NCBI RefSeq assembly: GCF_001675285.1 | Contig: NZ_LSGQ01000031.1 | Span: 40,089 to 104,088, forward strand | DNA: 64,000 nt | Direction: 5' to 3' | Source: Elizabethkingia miricola | GTDB lineage: Bacteria > Bacteroidota > Bacteroidia > Flavobacteriales > Weeksellaceae | Part shown: in pieces, positions 53,903-60,381 of the stretch | Layout of the letters: the number at the start of each line of letters is the position of its first letter | How positions within the stretch are numbered: the stretch's first letter is position 1 | Translations under genes and position numbers: made by a program | Notes under the pieces: model-generated | Told to the model about the DNA's origin: nothing | Seen by the model: only the letters and a program-made list of their open reading frames with translations | The model's database searches: none

Positions 53903-56320
53903 TCATTCATATTTCAGATACTTTACAAGCTCCAGTTTGGTAGCACGGTATGCTTTTATGCTTACGACAGAGAAGGTCAGTACCAGGAGAATTACTAAGC
54001 TCAGAAGATATGGCCACCACGGCATTTCTATGCGATAAGCAAAGTCTTTCAGCCATTCATTCATAAAGTAATAACTTACCGGAATACTGACTAAAACTGC
54101 TATGAATGTGATCCAAAGGAATTTTCTGGTCAGATCTTTTATAAGTACACTGCTTGAAGCGCCCAATGTTTTTTTAATCGCAACATCCTTCAGTTTTTGT
54201 TCGATCATTAAAGATGACAGAGCGAAAAGCCCCAGTAGTGCTACTATTAAAACCAATGTATTTAGTATCGTAAAAAGTGTTTGTTGCTTCTGGTATTTTA
54301 CAAAGGTTTTCGCAAACTTTTTATTAATAAATTCTCCATTAAATGGGTAACCCGGTTCTATATGCTTTTCCCAATATGCTTTTACTCTTTCCTGAGTGGC
54401 TAACATATTATTCGGATCGAATTCTAAAATAACTCTGTTAAGGTCATAACGTTTCCAATCGGTTTCTTTATAATGAAAAAATATCATAGGCTCAATTTCA
54501 GCCCTCGGATTAAATACATTAAAGTCTTTAACTATTCCTACGATATTATATCTTATAGTATCGAATCCCGGAGAAATCTGATTGTTAAAAGCTTCATTGT
54601 TTTTCCATCCGAATTTCCGTACAAAAGCTTCGTTAACAATAGCAGAGTTAATAGTATCCGATGACAGCTTTGGAGAAAAAAACCTTCCTGCAAGCAATTT
54701 TATTTTCATTGCTTCTAAAAATCCAAAATCCAAAGAACCATGCTGTGCCTCAACCGATTCATTATGCCAGTCTACGTTGGAAGTATTACGTCCGTTAAAC
54801 CCAGGCAAAGCCTCACCAAAGGTCACACTTTTAACCCCTTTTATTTTTTTCAGTTCAGATTTTAGAAGTTCATATTTCATCCATGGCTTTTTAGAATCCT
54901 GATTAAAGTTGACCGTATATAACTGAGAGCCATCAAACCCTAAATCCTTATTCATCATATAGGTAACCTGATTGTTGATAATAAAGCTGCCAATAATAAA
55001 GAATGATGAAATAACCAACTGTAGTCCTAAAATTGAATTTCTAAGCCAGATACCATTTTTACTGCGTGCAAAATTGCCTTTTAATGTATCTATCGCTTTG
55101 AAGTTAGACAGGTATAAAGCCGGAATAATCCCTGATATTAAAGAAATAGCAATAACAATAATTGCCGAGTATAAATAAAAGTCATTTTGGAAATGAATTT
55201 CTTTATTCAGAAACTTACCAAAAAAGGGCAATATAGCTTCCGTAAGTGCTAATGAAAGTAAATAAGCCGTAAAAGTGATAATAAAGGTTTCCAGCAAAAA
55301 CTGAATAGTCAGTTGGAATTTACCACTCCCCAATGCTTTCCTTACTCCTACTTCTTTAGCCCTTTGTGATGCCTGAGCGGTTTTCAGGTTAATAAAATTA
55401 ATAGCTGACATGATCAGTAACAAAACAGATAAGCTGAATAAAATAAGAATAAGCTTATAGTCTCCACCACCAAACCACGAAGCTTTGGCATGTAATTTCA
55501 TTTTATCCAATCGGGTAAATTCTACATCATTTGGTCCGTAGAGTTCCAGATATTTTTCTGCGCTCATACCTTTATCCCCAAACATTTTCGCCCGGTACTC
55601 AAAAATATCTTTTACCACTTTCTGGCGCACAGCTTCAATTGAAGAGCCTTTTTTGAATAAAAAGAAGCATCCGTAGCTATTATTTCCCCATCCGTCTCCA
55701 GGGTTCTTTACAGAATTGGCATACTGCTTTGAAAGAAAGAGAAAGTCAGGATTGATTTCCGTATTATCTTTCGGGAGTTCGTATACCGCAGTTACAACCA
55801 ACGGTTTTTTTTCATAGGTCAAAGTCTTTCCCACAGCTTCTGTTGTTCCAAAAAGCTTCTGACTAACGGTATTCGATATCGCTATAGAATTAGTTTCCAG
55901 TAAGGCATTTTCACCATTCCCGGACAAAATCTTAAAAGGAAACAGCTTAAAAAAAGATGGTGAAACAGACATTCCGCCTTCTATATAAGCCGATTTTTTA
56001 TCCGACACTGCTACTCCGGCATAACCCGAACCGTTGATCAATACATAATCTTCAATTTCTGGTATGATGTCTTTTGCACGCTTAGCTACCAGATATGAAG
56101 TGTTATTACCATAGACATTATCTTTTTTATAATATCCCTGAAAAAAATAAATATTATCTTTTTTAGGATTCCAGTTTTCAAAAGATTCTTCATCCTGCCA
56201 ATGTATCAGTATAAGCATAAAGCTGCTAAGCCCAATGGCTAATCCAAAAAGATTGATTACTGTAGAAAGCCAGTTCTTTTTGTAATTGGTAAAAGCTATT
56301 TTCAGCCAGTTGCGCAACAT
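53903..56320 (-). CDS. MacB/FtsX-type ABC permease (copy 1 in array)
   Basis: 805 residues, first permease after the ATPase gene. Same two-module layout; FtsX motif NFINLKTAQASQRAKEVGVRKALGSGKFQL and second module EQKLKDVAIKKTLGASSSVLIKDLTRKF. Subgroup with copy 2. Its periplasmic domains (IYFFQGYYKKDNVYGNNTSYLVAKRAKD) differ from all others, as would be expected if each copy handles another substrate or partner. Confidence 0.88.
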   Translation of the reverse strand: MLRNWLKIAFTNYKKNWLSTVINLFGLAIGLSSFMLILIHWQDEESFENWNPKKDNIYFFQGYYKKDNVYGNNTSYLVAKRAKDIIPEIEDYVLINGSGYAGVAVSDKKSAYIEGGMSVSPSFFKLFPFKILSGNGENALLETNSIAISNTVSQKLFGTTEAVGKTLTYEKKPLVVTAVYELPKDNTEINPDFLFLSKQYANSVKNPGDGWGNNSYGCFFLFKKGSSIEAVRQKVVKDIFEYRAKMFGDKGMSAEKYLELYGPNDVEFTRLDKMKLHAKASWFGGGDYKLILILFSLSVLLLIMSAINFINLKTAQASQRAKEVGVRKALGSGKFQLTIQFLLETFIITFTAYLLSLALTEAILPFFGKFLNKEIHFQNDFYLYSAIIVIAISLISGIIPALYLSNFKAIDTLKGNFARSKNGIWLRNSILGLQLVISSFFIIGSFIINNQVTYMMNKDLGFDGSQLYTVNFNQDSKKPWMKYELLKSELKKIKGVKSVTFGEALPGFNGRNTSNVDWHNESVEAQHGSLDFGFLEAMKIKLLAGRFFSPKLSSDTINSAIVNEAFVRKFGWKNNEAFNNQISPGFDTIRYNIVGIVKDFNVFNPRAEIEPMIFFHYKETDWKRYDLNRVILEFDPNNMLATQERVKAYWEKHIEPGYPFNGEFINKKFAKTFVKYQKQQTLFTILNTLVLIVALLGLFALSSLMIEQKLKDVAIKKTLGASSSVLIKDLTRKFLWITFIAVLVSIPVSYYFMNEWLKDFAYRIEMPWWPYLLSLVILLVLTFSVVSIKAYRATKLELVKYLKYE

Positions 56321-56422
56321 AATTAGCTAATGGTTAATGATTAATTGTTAATGGTGAATTTTCTAATTTCTGACTTCTAGCTTCTAGTTTCTAACTTCCA
56401 GCTTCTAATTTCCAACCTAATA
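56321..56422. repeat. AT-rich repeat spacer between ATPase and first permease
   Basis: Contains TTAGCTAATGGTTAATGATTAATTGTTAATGG then CTAATTTCTGACTTCTAGCTTCTAGTTTCTAAC: six or so degenerate CTTCTAA-type heptamers. Confidence 0.6.
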
Positions 56423-57157
56423 CTATTCTCCGCTTACAGCATAATCTTCCGGCTTAGCCTTATCAAAAACATCTGTTCTCTTTACAGCATGCTCCTCATT
56501 AAAGATTTCACCATCTTTCATATTCACAATACGGGAAGAGAAGCTTGCATCGTAAGAAGAGTGGGTTACCATTACAATGGTCGATCCCTCACGGTGAAGT
56601 TCAGCCAAAAGATTCATCACTTCATTTCCGTTCGTACTGTCCAGGTTTCCTGTAGGCTCATCGGCAAGGATAAGTTTAGGTTTGGTTACCAAAGCTCTGG
56701 CAACAGCTACTCTCTGCTGCTGTCCTCCGGAAAGCTGCTGTGGATAATGTTTTGCACGGTGTCTGATGTTGATTTTCTCCATAATTTCCTCTACTCTTTT
56801 TTTTCTTTCGGAAGAAGAAACCCCGTTATAGATCAATGGCAATTCAATATTTTCATAAACCGTTAATTCATCTATCAGATTGAAATTCTGGAAAATGAAT
56901 CCTATATTTTGTTTTCTTACATCCGATTTCTTTCTTTCAGATAAACTTGTTGTCTCCAAATCATTGAACTTATAAGATCCTGATGTAGAAAAATCCAGTA
57001 AACCTAAAATATTAAGTAAAGTAGATTTACCACATCCTGAAGGTCCCATAATAGCCAGAAATTCTCCTTTTTTAATTGTAAGGTCTACCTGATTAAGCGC
57101 TGTAGTCTGTACATCTTCTGTCCGGTATACTTTGGATAGTTTTTCTATTGTTATCAT
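56423..57157 (-). CDS. MacB/LolD-class ABC transporter ATP-binding protein
   Basis: 244 residues. Walker A GPSGCGKST (about 38-46), Q-loop FIFQNFNL, signature LSGGQQQRV (about 142-150), Walker B LILADEPTGNLDS and H-loop MVTHS are all intact. The GPSGCGKST and DEPTGNLD forms are characteristic of the LolD/MacB/FtsE class that pairs with FtsX-type permeases. As the only ATPase in the operon it is presumably shared by all five permeases. Confidence 0.93.
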   Translation of the reverse strand: MITIEKLSKVYRTEDVQTTALNQVDLTIKKGEFLAIMGPSGCGKSTLLNILGLLDFSTSGSYKFNDLETTSLSERKKSDVRKQNIGFIFQNFNLIDELTVYENIELPLIYNGVSSSERKKRVEEIMEKINIRHRAKHYPQQLSGGQQQRVAVARALVTKPKLILADEPTGNLDSTNGNEVMNLLAELHREGSTIVMVTHSSYDASFSSRIVNMKDGEIFNEEHAVKRTDVFDKAKPEDYAVSGE

Positions 57158-57218
57158 AATAAGATTAATATTTAAGATTATTAGTTATGTGTTTCTAATT
57201 TAAAATCTGATTTTATAT

Positions 57219-58040
57219 CTATAGTGCATCTACTTTCCCTCCGGAACTTTTACGTACGTTAAGTCTGATACCAGATGGACTTTTGTAATAAATTTTTGCT
57301 CCGGAAGATGCCGCAGCTGTAAGCTCGTCGATTACCCCAATTTTTATTTTACCTGCGGAAGAGGCCTGTGCTTTTACAGTGCCACTTCTAAGGTCTGATC
57401 CGTTAAAATCTGCAGAACTTGACGCATCAACTCTTACCTCACCAGCTTTTCCACTGATATTGATTGTAGCGGCACTCGAAATATCTGCGTTTACAGACTG
57501 GGCATCTGCACTTCCGGTAAAAGTAGCAGCACTGCTAAGATTCAGGTTCAGGCGGTTTGTTTTAATATTCTCGTATTGTATTTTCCCGGCACTGGAAACA
57601 TCTACATTTAAAGTAGAAGTGCTGAACTGATCTTTTACTACAATTTTACCGGCACTGCTAGCTCTTAGGTCATTAAGACTTTTTGCATATACAACTACTG
57701 TTGTATTGGCATTTCTAAGACCGTTACTCCCTCTCGGAATATCATAGTAAACAGTAAGTACCCCGCCTTTATTTTCTACCCGTACATATTCCATGTAATT
57801 ACTGGTTACCACCTGTTTTTCAATATCTGATTTTACGATCTCAACTTTTATAGCCTGTGATGTTTTTACACCACTGAAGTTTTGTACATTAAACGTCTTA
57901 GTTTCTGATACAGTACTTTCAACAGCCTGTTCTATATATGAAGAGTTTCTGCCGGTATAACCATCGTCGCTCGCTTTTACGATAATGCAGGACGTTACAA
58001 TGCTGCCTGCAATCACTAAGGGTAAAAGAATCTTTTTCAT
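57219..58040 (-). CDS. head-GIN domain (DUF2807) lipoprotein
   Basis: 273 residues from the ATG at 58040; an open frame back to 58160 exists only because of the inserted prophage. Lipobox VTSC (Cys18). The mature part is a beta-solenoid of short repeats rich in SSA/SSG: LRASSAGKIVV, LNVDVSSAGKIQY, LNLNLSSAATFTG and so on, the DUF2807 pattern. Its role is unknown; the fold suggests surface or periplasmic adhesion. It is 61 bp before the ATPase gene and starts the long operon. Confidence 0.85.
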   Translation of the reverse strand: MKKILLPLVIAGSIVTSCIIVKASDDGYTGRNSSYIEQAVESTVSETKTFNVQNFSGVKTSQAIKVEIVKSDIEKQVVTSNYMEYVRVENKGGVLTVYYDIPRGSNGLRNANTTVVVYAKSLNDLRASSAGKIVVKDQFSTSTLNVDVSSAGKIQYENIKTNRLNLNLSSAATFTGSADAQSVNADISSAATINISGKAGEVRVDASSSADFNGSDLRSGTVKAQASSAGKIKIGVIDELTAAASSGAKIYYKSPSGIRLNVRKSSGGKVDAL

Positions 58041-58060
58041 ATTATTATGAGGGGCATAAC

Positions 58061-58068
58061 CAAAAGTA
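58061..58068 (-). promoter_or_regulatory. -7 box of the DUF2807/ABC operon (TACTTTTG)
   Basis: Perfect TAnnTTTG on the minus strand, 20 bases before the ATG at 58040 and 67 bases inside the host side of the prophage end. No -33 TTTG is seen. Anything further upstream is now prophage sequence. Confidence 0.55.
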
Positions 58069-58134
58069 AAAAAGGACACAAGTGCATACGTATTTAAAAA
58101 ACAGTAGTTTACAAAAAAAATGCAATTTTGAGAG

Positions 58135-58195
58135 TGTCTATTTTTGTCATATATTTTCATTGTTTTGTCGTGTCGAGCAGAAAAAACGACAAAAC
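58135..58195. promoter_or_regulatory. putative prophage left end with transposase binding sites
   Basis: TTTTGTC occurs at 58142-58148 and again at 58163-58169 (21 bases apart), and its reverse complement GACAAAA at 58188-58194. The last two form the 10-bp inverted repeat GTTTTGTCGT / ACGACAAAAC with 14 bases between. Repeats of this kind near the end are what a MuA-type transposase binds. The first bases are TGTCTATT. Confidence 0.6.
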
Positions 58196-58210
58196 TTATA
58201 AATAAACCGT

Positions 58211-58933
58211 CTATTCTAAGCGAATAACTCCAACAACTAGGGCTACCGCGTATATTTTTGACATATGAAGTTCAAATGGATCATAAGATTGATTCTCACT
58301 CACTAATAATATGTGCTCCATATCATTTCCTTTCCTTATTCTCTTTATTAAGGCCCCTTGGTCCGTATCAAGAACGTAGACCTTATTCCATTGAAAAAAA
58401 ATATCACTTAAATAAAGCTTTTTACAGGCTACTAAGTCTCCACTACTGTATTTAGGATACATACTACTGCCTTTTACTTGTATCATGAAATCTACATTAA
58501 GTTCTGTGAATTCAGGAACTATATATCTGCCAGCATCATACTCCATTATTTGAGTTTCACCAGTTCCGAAGCCTGCCATTGCATCTATAGGGATCAATGG
58601 TATGCCCTGTCTTGACTCTACTAGTAATGATAAGTTTTTTTTAACTTTTTGTTTCTTATCATTTTCCTTATCATTTATATTATCAATTCTTTTGATAAGG
58701 TTTTCACTACTTTTTGTTTTTATCATTTCCCCTCTTCCGGTTAATAGCCATTCCGGGTTTAGCTCAGGATAAAAATGTAAGATATTTTCTACTTTATCTA
58801 CGCCAATTGTCTTATTATTCTTATATTGACTAGCGAATGAGCCATTCGAAAACCCAACACTCTCTTCGAATTTTCTAACAGAAATGCCTTTTAAATCGAT
58901 AAATTGTTTAATCCTATTAACGGTGGAACTCAT
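58211..58933 (-). CDS. XRE/S24 LexA-like phage repressor
   Basis: 240 residues. The N-terminal helix-turn-helix covers about 1-65 (ISVRKFEESVGFSNGSFASQYKNNKTIG). The S24 protease domain has the cleavage site Ala120-Gly121 (DAMAGFG), the serine at 157 (KGSSMYPKYSSGD) and the lysine at 197 (ALIKRI). Spacings of 37 and 40 match LexA-type self-cleavage. It keeps the prophage silent and is inactivated during the SOS response. It reads away from the early operon from a shared control region. Confidence 0.9.
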   Translation of the reverse strand: MSSTVNRIKQFIDLKGISVRKFEESVGFSNGSFASQYKNNKTIGVDKVENILHFYPELNPEWLLTGRGEMIKTKSSENLIKRIDNINDKENDKKQKVKKNLSLLVESRQGIPLIPIDAMAGFGTGETQIMEYDAGRYIVPEFTELNVDFMIQVKGSSMYPKYSSGDLVACKKLYLSDIFFQWNKVYVLDTDQGALIKRIRKGNDMEHILLVSENQSYDPFELHMSKIYAVALVVGVIRLE

Positions 58934-59022
58934 AATATTTCATTTTGTAGAAAAAATCTTACTAAAAGTTTGTAGTGTAGATTATTTCTTATATATTTGC
59001 TATGTATTAATAACGCAAAGAT
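58934..59022. promoter_or_regulatory. lysis/lysogeny switch region
   Basis: Plus strand: TTTG (58969-58972), 19 bases, TATATTTG (58992-58999), a textbook promoter for the early operon, 24 bases before ATG 59023. Minus strand: TATCTTTG at 59016-59023 could serve the repressor. The word TTTGTAG occurs at 58944-58950 and 58969-58975, the second overlapping the -33 box; these are candidate repressor sites, 25 bases apart. Confidence 0.7.
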
Positions 59023-59202
59023 ATGGAAAGATTATCTGAAAAAATAAAACAGAATAGCAAAACTCCTTACCAGCGTATAGCGGATCAATACAATACAACC
59101 GTATTATATGTTGGTCAAATAGCTCGAGGAGAGCGTACTCCAATAAGAGGGAAAGGACTAATGATTCTTAATGAACTTAAACAATTAACTCAAAATAATT
59201 AA
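59023..59202 (+). CDS. small Cro/Ner-like DNA-binding protein
   Basis: 59 residues, too short for most gene finders. The sequence PYQRIADQYNTTVLYVGQIARGERTP is a helix-turn-helix of the Cro/XRE type. It lies directly after the early promoter and divergent from the repressor, where phages place Cro or Ner. It probably represses the repressor or limits early transcription. It ends 3 bases before the next gene. Confidence 0.75.
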   Translation: MERLSEKIKQNSKTPYQRIADQYNTTVLYVGQIARGERTPIRGKGLMILNELKQLTQNN

Positions 59203-59205
59203 GAT

Positions 59206-59397
59206 ATGAAAAAGCTTGTTAGAAGAATTTTAAAAAGAATTATCCAGGTACATGTAATTTCATTCATGGACAACGGTATAAAAAAAGAATACTGGACCAT
59301 GCACATTTTAAGATTTCAGATTTTCACCAATATTGTGACTGTTCATGAATCGGAGCCTGTGGATGAGCTGTCAGAATATTTAGGGATCTTAAGATAG
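59206..59397 (+). CDS. small basic phage protein
   Basis: 63 residues, strongly basic at the start (MKKLVRRILKRIIQ) and acidic at the end. No signal peptide. Same operon as the Ner-like gene (3 bp apart) and followed 8 bp later by the next gene. Probably a DNA- or membrane-associated early protein; not recognised. Confidence 0.6.
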   Translation: MKKLVRRILKRIIQVHVISFMDNGIKKEYWTMHILRFQIFTNIVTVHESEPVDELSEYLGILR

Positions 59398-59405
59398 TAC
59401 TTATC

Positions 59406-59714
59406 ATGAAGAAGCTCAAGAGAAGACTAAATATTGAAAGCGCTACTTCTTTCAAACTGGAGTATTACGAAGGTGGTTCTGATTTAAAGACTAAGGTTTT
59501 CAATACTTATAAAGCAATGGAACAATTCCACCAACGTCAGACTGATTTTATGTACTTAGACTGCAATCGTTTTGCAATGATCAAGGGTAAATGGGAGCGC
59601 TTTATAAAGATTCCTTCCACTATAATTTTCGAGGAAAACCTCGAGTTTATAATAAATAGCTTTAATGATGTTGTTGAAGCTAAACATCTTCAAAACTTCA
59701 AAATTGAAGATTAA
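59406..59714 (+). CDS. small phage protein of unknown function
   Basis: 102 residues, mixed charge, no membrane segment. The middle has aromatic-rich stretches (TYKAMEQFHQRQTDFMYLDCNRFAMIKGKWERF). It is the last small early gene before the structured RNA. No family recognised. Confidence 0.6.
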   Translation: MKKLKRRLNIESATSFKLEYYEGGSDLKTKVFNTYKAMEQFHQRQTDFMYLDCNRFAMIKGKWERFIKIPSTIIFEENLEFIINSFNDVVEAKHLQNFKIED

Positions 59715-59750
59715 TTTCTTCATAAAAATACAAACCACAAACAAGTTCAT

Positions 59751-59881
59751 CCCCTTGAGCTCAACCCGAAGCTTGGGGCAGACATAGCTTAGTTGCGTAA
59801 ACCTTTTGTTTGTTGGTATGGATGTGATTTATTAAGGTTTAAACTAAGCACGGGCGAGGCTACTGCGAGAGTGTAGCAACC
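59751..59881 (+). ncRNA. structured RNA upstream of the tRNA-like element
   Basis: Three helices can be drawn in one strand. CCC(59765-59767)/GGG closes a 7-base loop. The long hairpin GCTTAGTT-gcg-TAAACCTT (59787-59805) pairs with AAGGTTTA-AACTAAGC (59834-59849), a 16-bp helix with one 3-nt bulge and a 28-nt loop. GCTAC (59859-59863) pairs with GTAGC (59873-59877). No codon structure is present. Together with the following tRNA-like domain it may be one RNA of about 200 bases. Promoter and ends are not known. Confidence 0.5.
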
Positions 59882-59950
59882 AGATCAGTGGCGGAATGGA
59901 AGACGCAAAGGGTACTCCCTAAAGGTGTAGGTTCAAATCCTACCTGATCT
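59882..59950 (+). ncRNA. tRNA-like structure with a reduced anticodon arm
   Basis: 69 bases fold as a tRNA without a normal anticodon arm. A perfect 7-bp acceptor stem joins AGATCAG (59882-59888) and CTGATCT (59944-59950). The D arm is of the Leu type (TGGCGGAATGGAAGACGC, 3-bp stem GCG/CGC). The T arm is canonical: GTAGG-TTCAAAT-CCTAC. Between them are only 20 bases, with a 4-bp stem AGGG/CCCT and a 4-base loop TACT. A normal tRNA needs a 7-base loop, so this cannot decode. A standard CCA is not encoded (ACAAC follows). It resembles a phage tRNA that has been turned into a structural mimic. Confidence 0.7.
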
Positions 59951-59969
59951 ACAACTAAATTTTTTAAAA

Positions 59970-60134
59970 ATGAAAAAGTTATTAAAAAAACTTCTCGCAC
60001 CGGTGATACGAGAAGTATTAGACGAAAGAGAACGTCAAACCACGGAAAATGTTCTGGCTATTCAGACAAAGTTTCGGAAGATTCTTTCGGAACATAAATA
60101 TACCCATCAAGCTTCCGCCGCTGCTCCTCAGTAA
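59970..60134 (+). CDS. 54-residue phage protein
   Basis: Starts 20 bases after the tRNA-like element. The sequence begins with an amphipathic basic helix (MKKLLKKLLAPVIREVLDERERQ) and continues helical to an Ala/Pro-rich tail. Too short for routine gene calls, but the frame is clean and codon use is like the neighbours. Its last 77 bases overlap the oppositely oriented 60058-60270 gene. It could be a membrane-active or peptide-type early product. Confidence 0.5.
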   Translation: MKKLLKKLLAPVIREVLDERERQTTENVLAIQTKFRKILSEHKYTHQASAAAPQ

Positions 60135-60270
60135 GTGGGGAAGTAAGAAGAAGTTCTTTACATGATTTTAATAATTCATCAACAGACTTCTTTTGTTCAT
60201 CTGTTAGAACATTTCTAATAGCATCGATTTTAAAATTTAGCGCTGTAAAAGCGAAATCAAATTCATTCAT
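60058..60270 (-). CDS. 70-residue antisense phage protein
   Basis: Reads against its neighbours. It has mainly helical, charged residues, with TDEQKKSVDELLKSCKELL. A -7 box (TATATTTG) lies 28 bases upstream of its ATG, which supports a real gene. It could antagonise the 54-residue protein by overlap of transcripts, or encode an unrelated regulator. Confidence 0.55.
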   Translation of the reverse strand: MNEFDFAFTALNFKIDAIRNVLTDEQKKSVDELLKSCKELLLTSPLTEEQRRKLDGYIYVPKESSETLSE

Positions 60271-60297
60271 GTTACTATATTTTATTGGTTAGAGCTT

Positions 60298-60305
60298 CAA
60301 ATATA
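60298..60305 (-). promoter_or_regulatory. -7 box (TATATTTG) for the antisense gene
   Basis: Perfect TAnnTTTG on the minus strand, 28 bases before the start codon at 60270. Confidence 0.5.
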
Positions 60306-60314
60306 GTGATTTTA

Positions 60315-60354
60315 TCCCGGCAGGCAGGCACTTACGTTCGAGTCGTAAGCGGGA
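60315..60354 (+). ncRNA. second tRNA-like element: canonical T-loop hairpin in a closing stem
   Basis: CTTACG (60331-60336), loop TTCGAGT (60337-60343), CTTACG's complement CGTAAG (60344-60349): a 6-bp stem with a 7-base loop whose GTTCGAGTC word is the universal tRNA T-arm. TCCCG (60315-60319) and CGGGA (60350-60354) close it, with three GGCA repeats between. The whole lies 28 bases before the transposase start. Confidence 0.5.
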
Positions 60355-60381
60355 ACAAAGCTTAAAAAGCAATAATAAAAA

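Noticed and set aside
58041..58160. N-terminal extension of the head-GIN protein
   Set aside because: It precedes a clear lipoprotein signal and reads across the prophage end.
59882..59950. Functional tRNA-Leu
   Set aside because: D and T arms fit tRNA-Leu, but only 20 bases lie between them; there is no 7-base anticodon loop, so it cannot decode a codon.
59751..59950. tmRNA
   Set aside because: The acceptor stem is contiguous rather than split between far-apart ends, and there is no tag frame.
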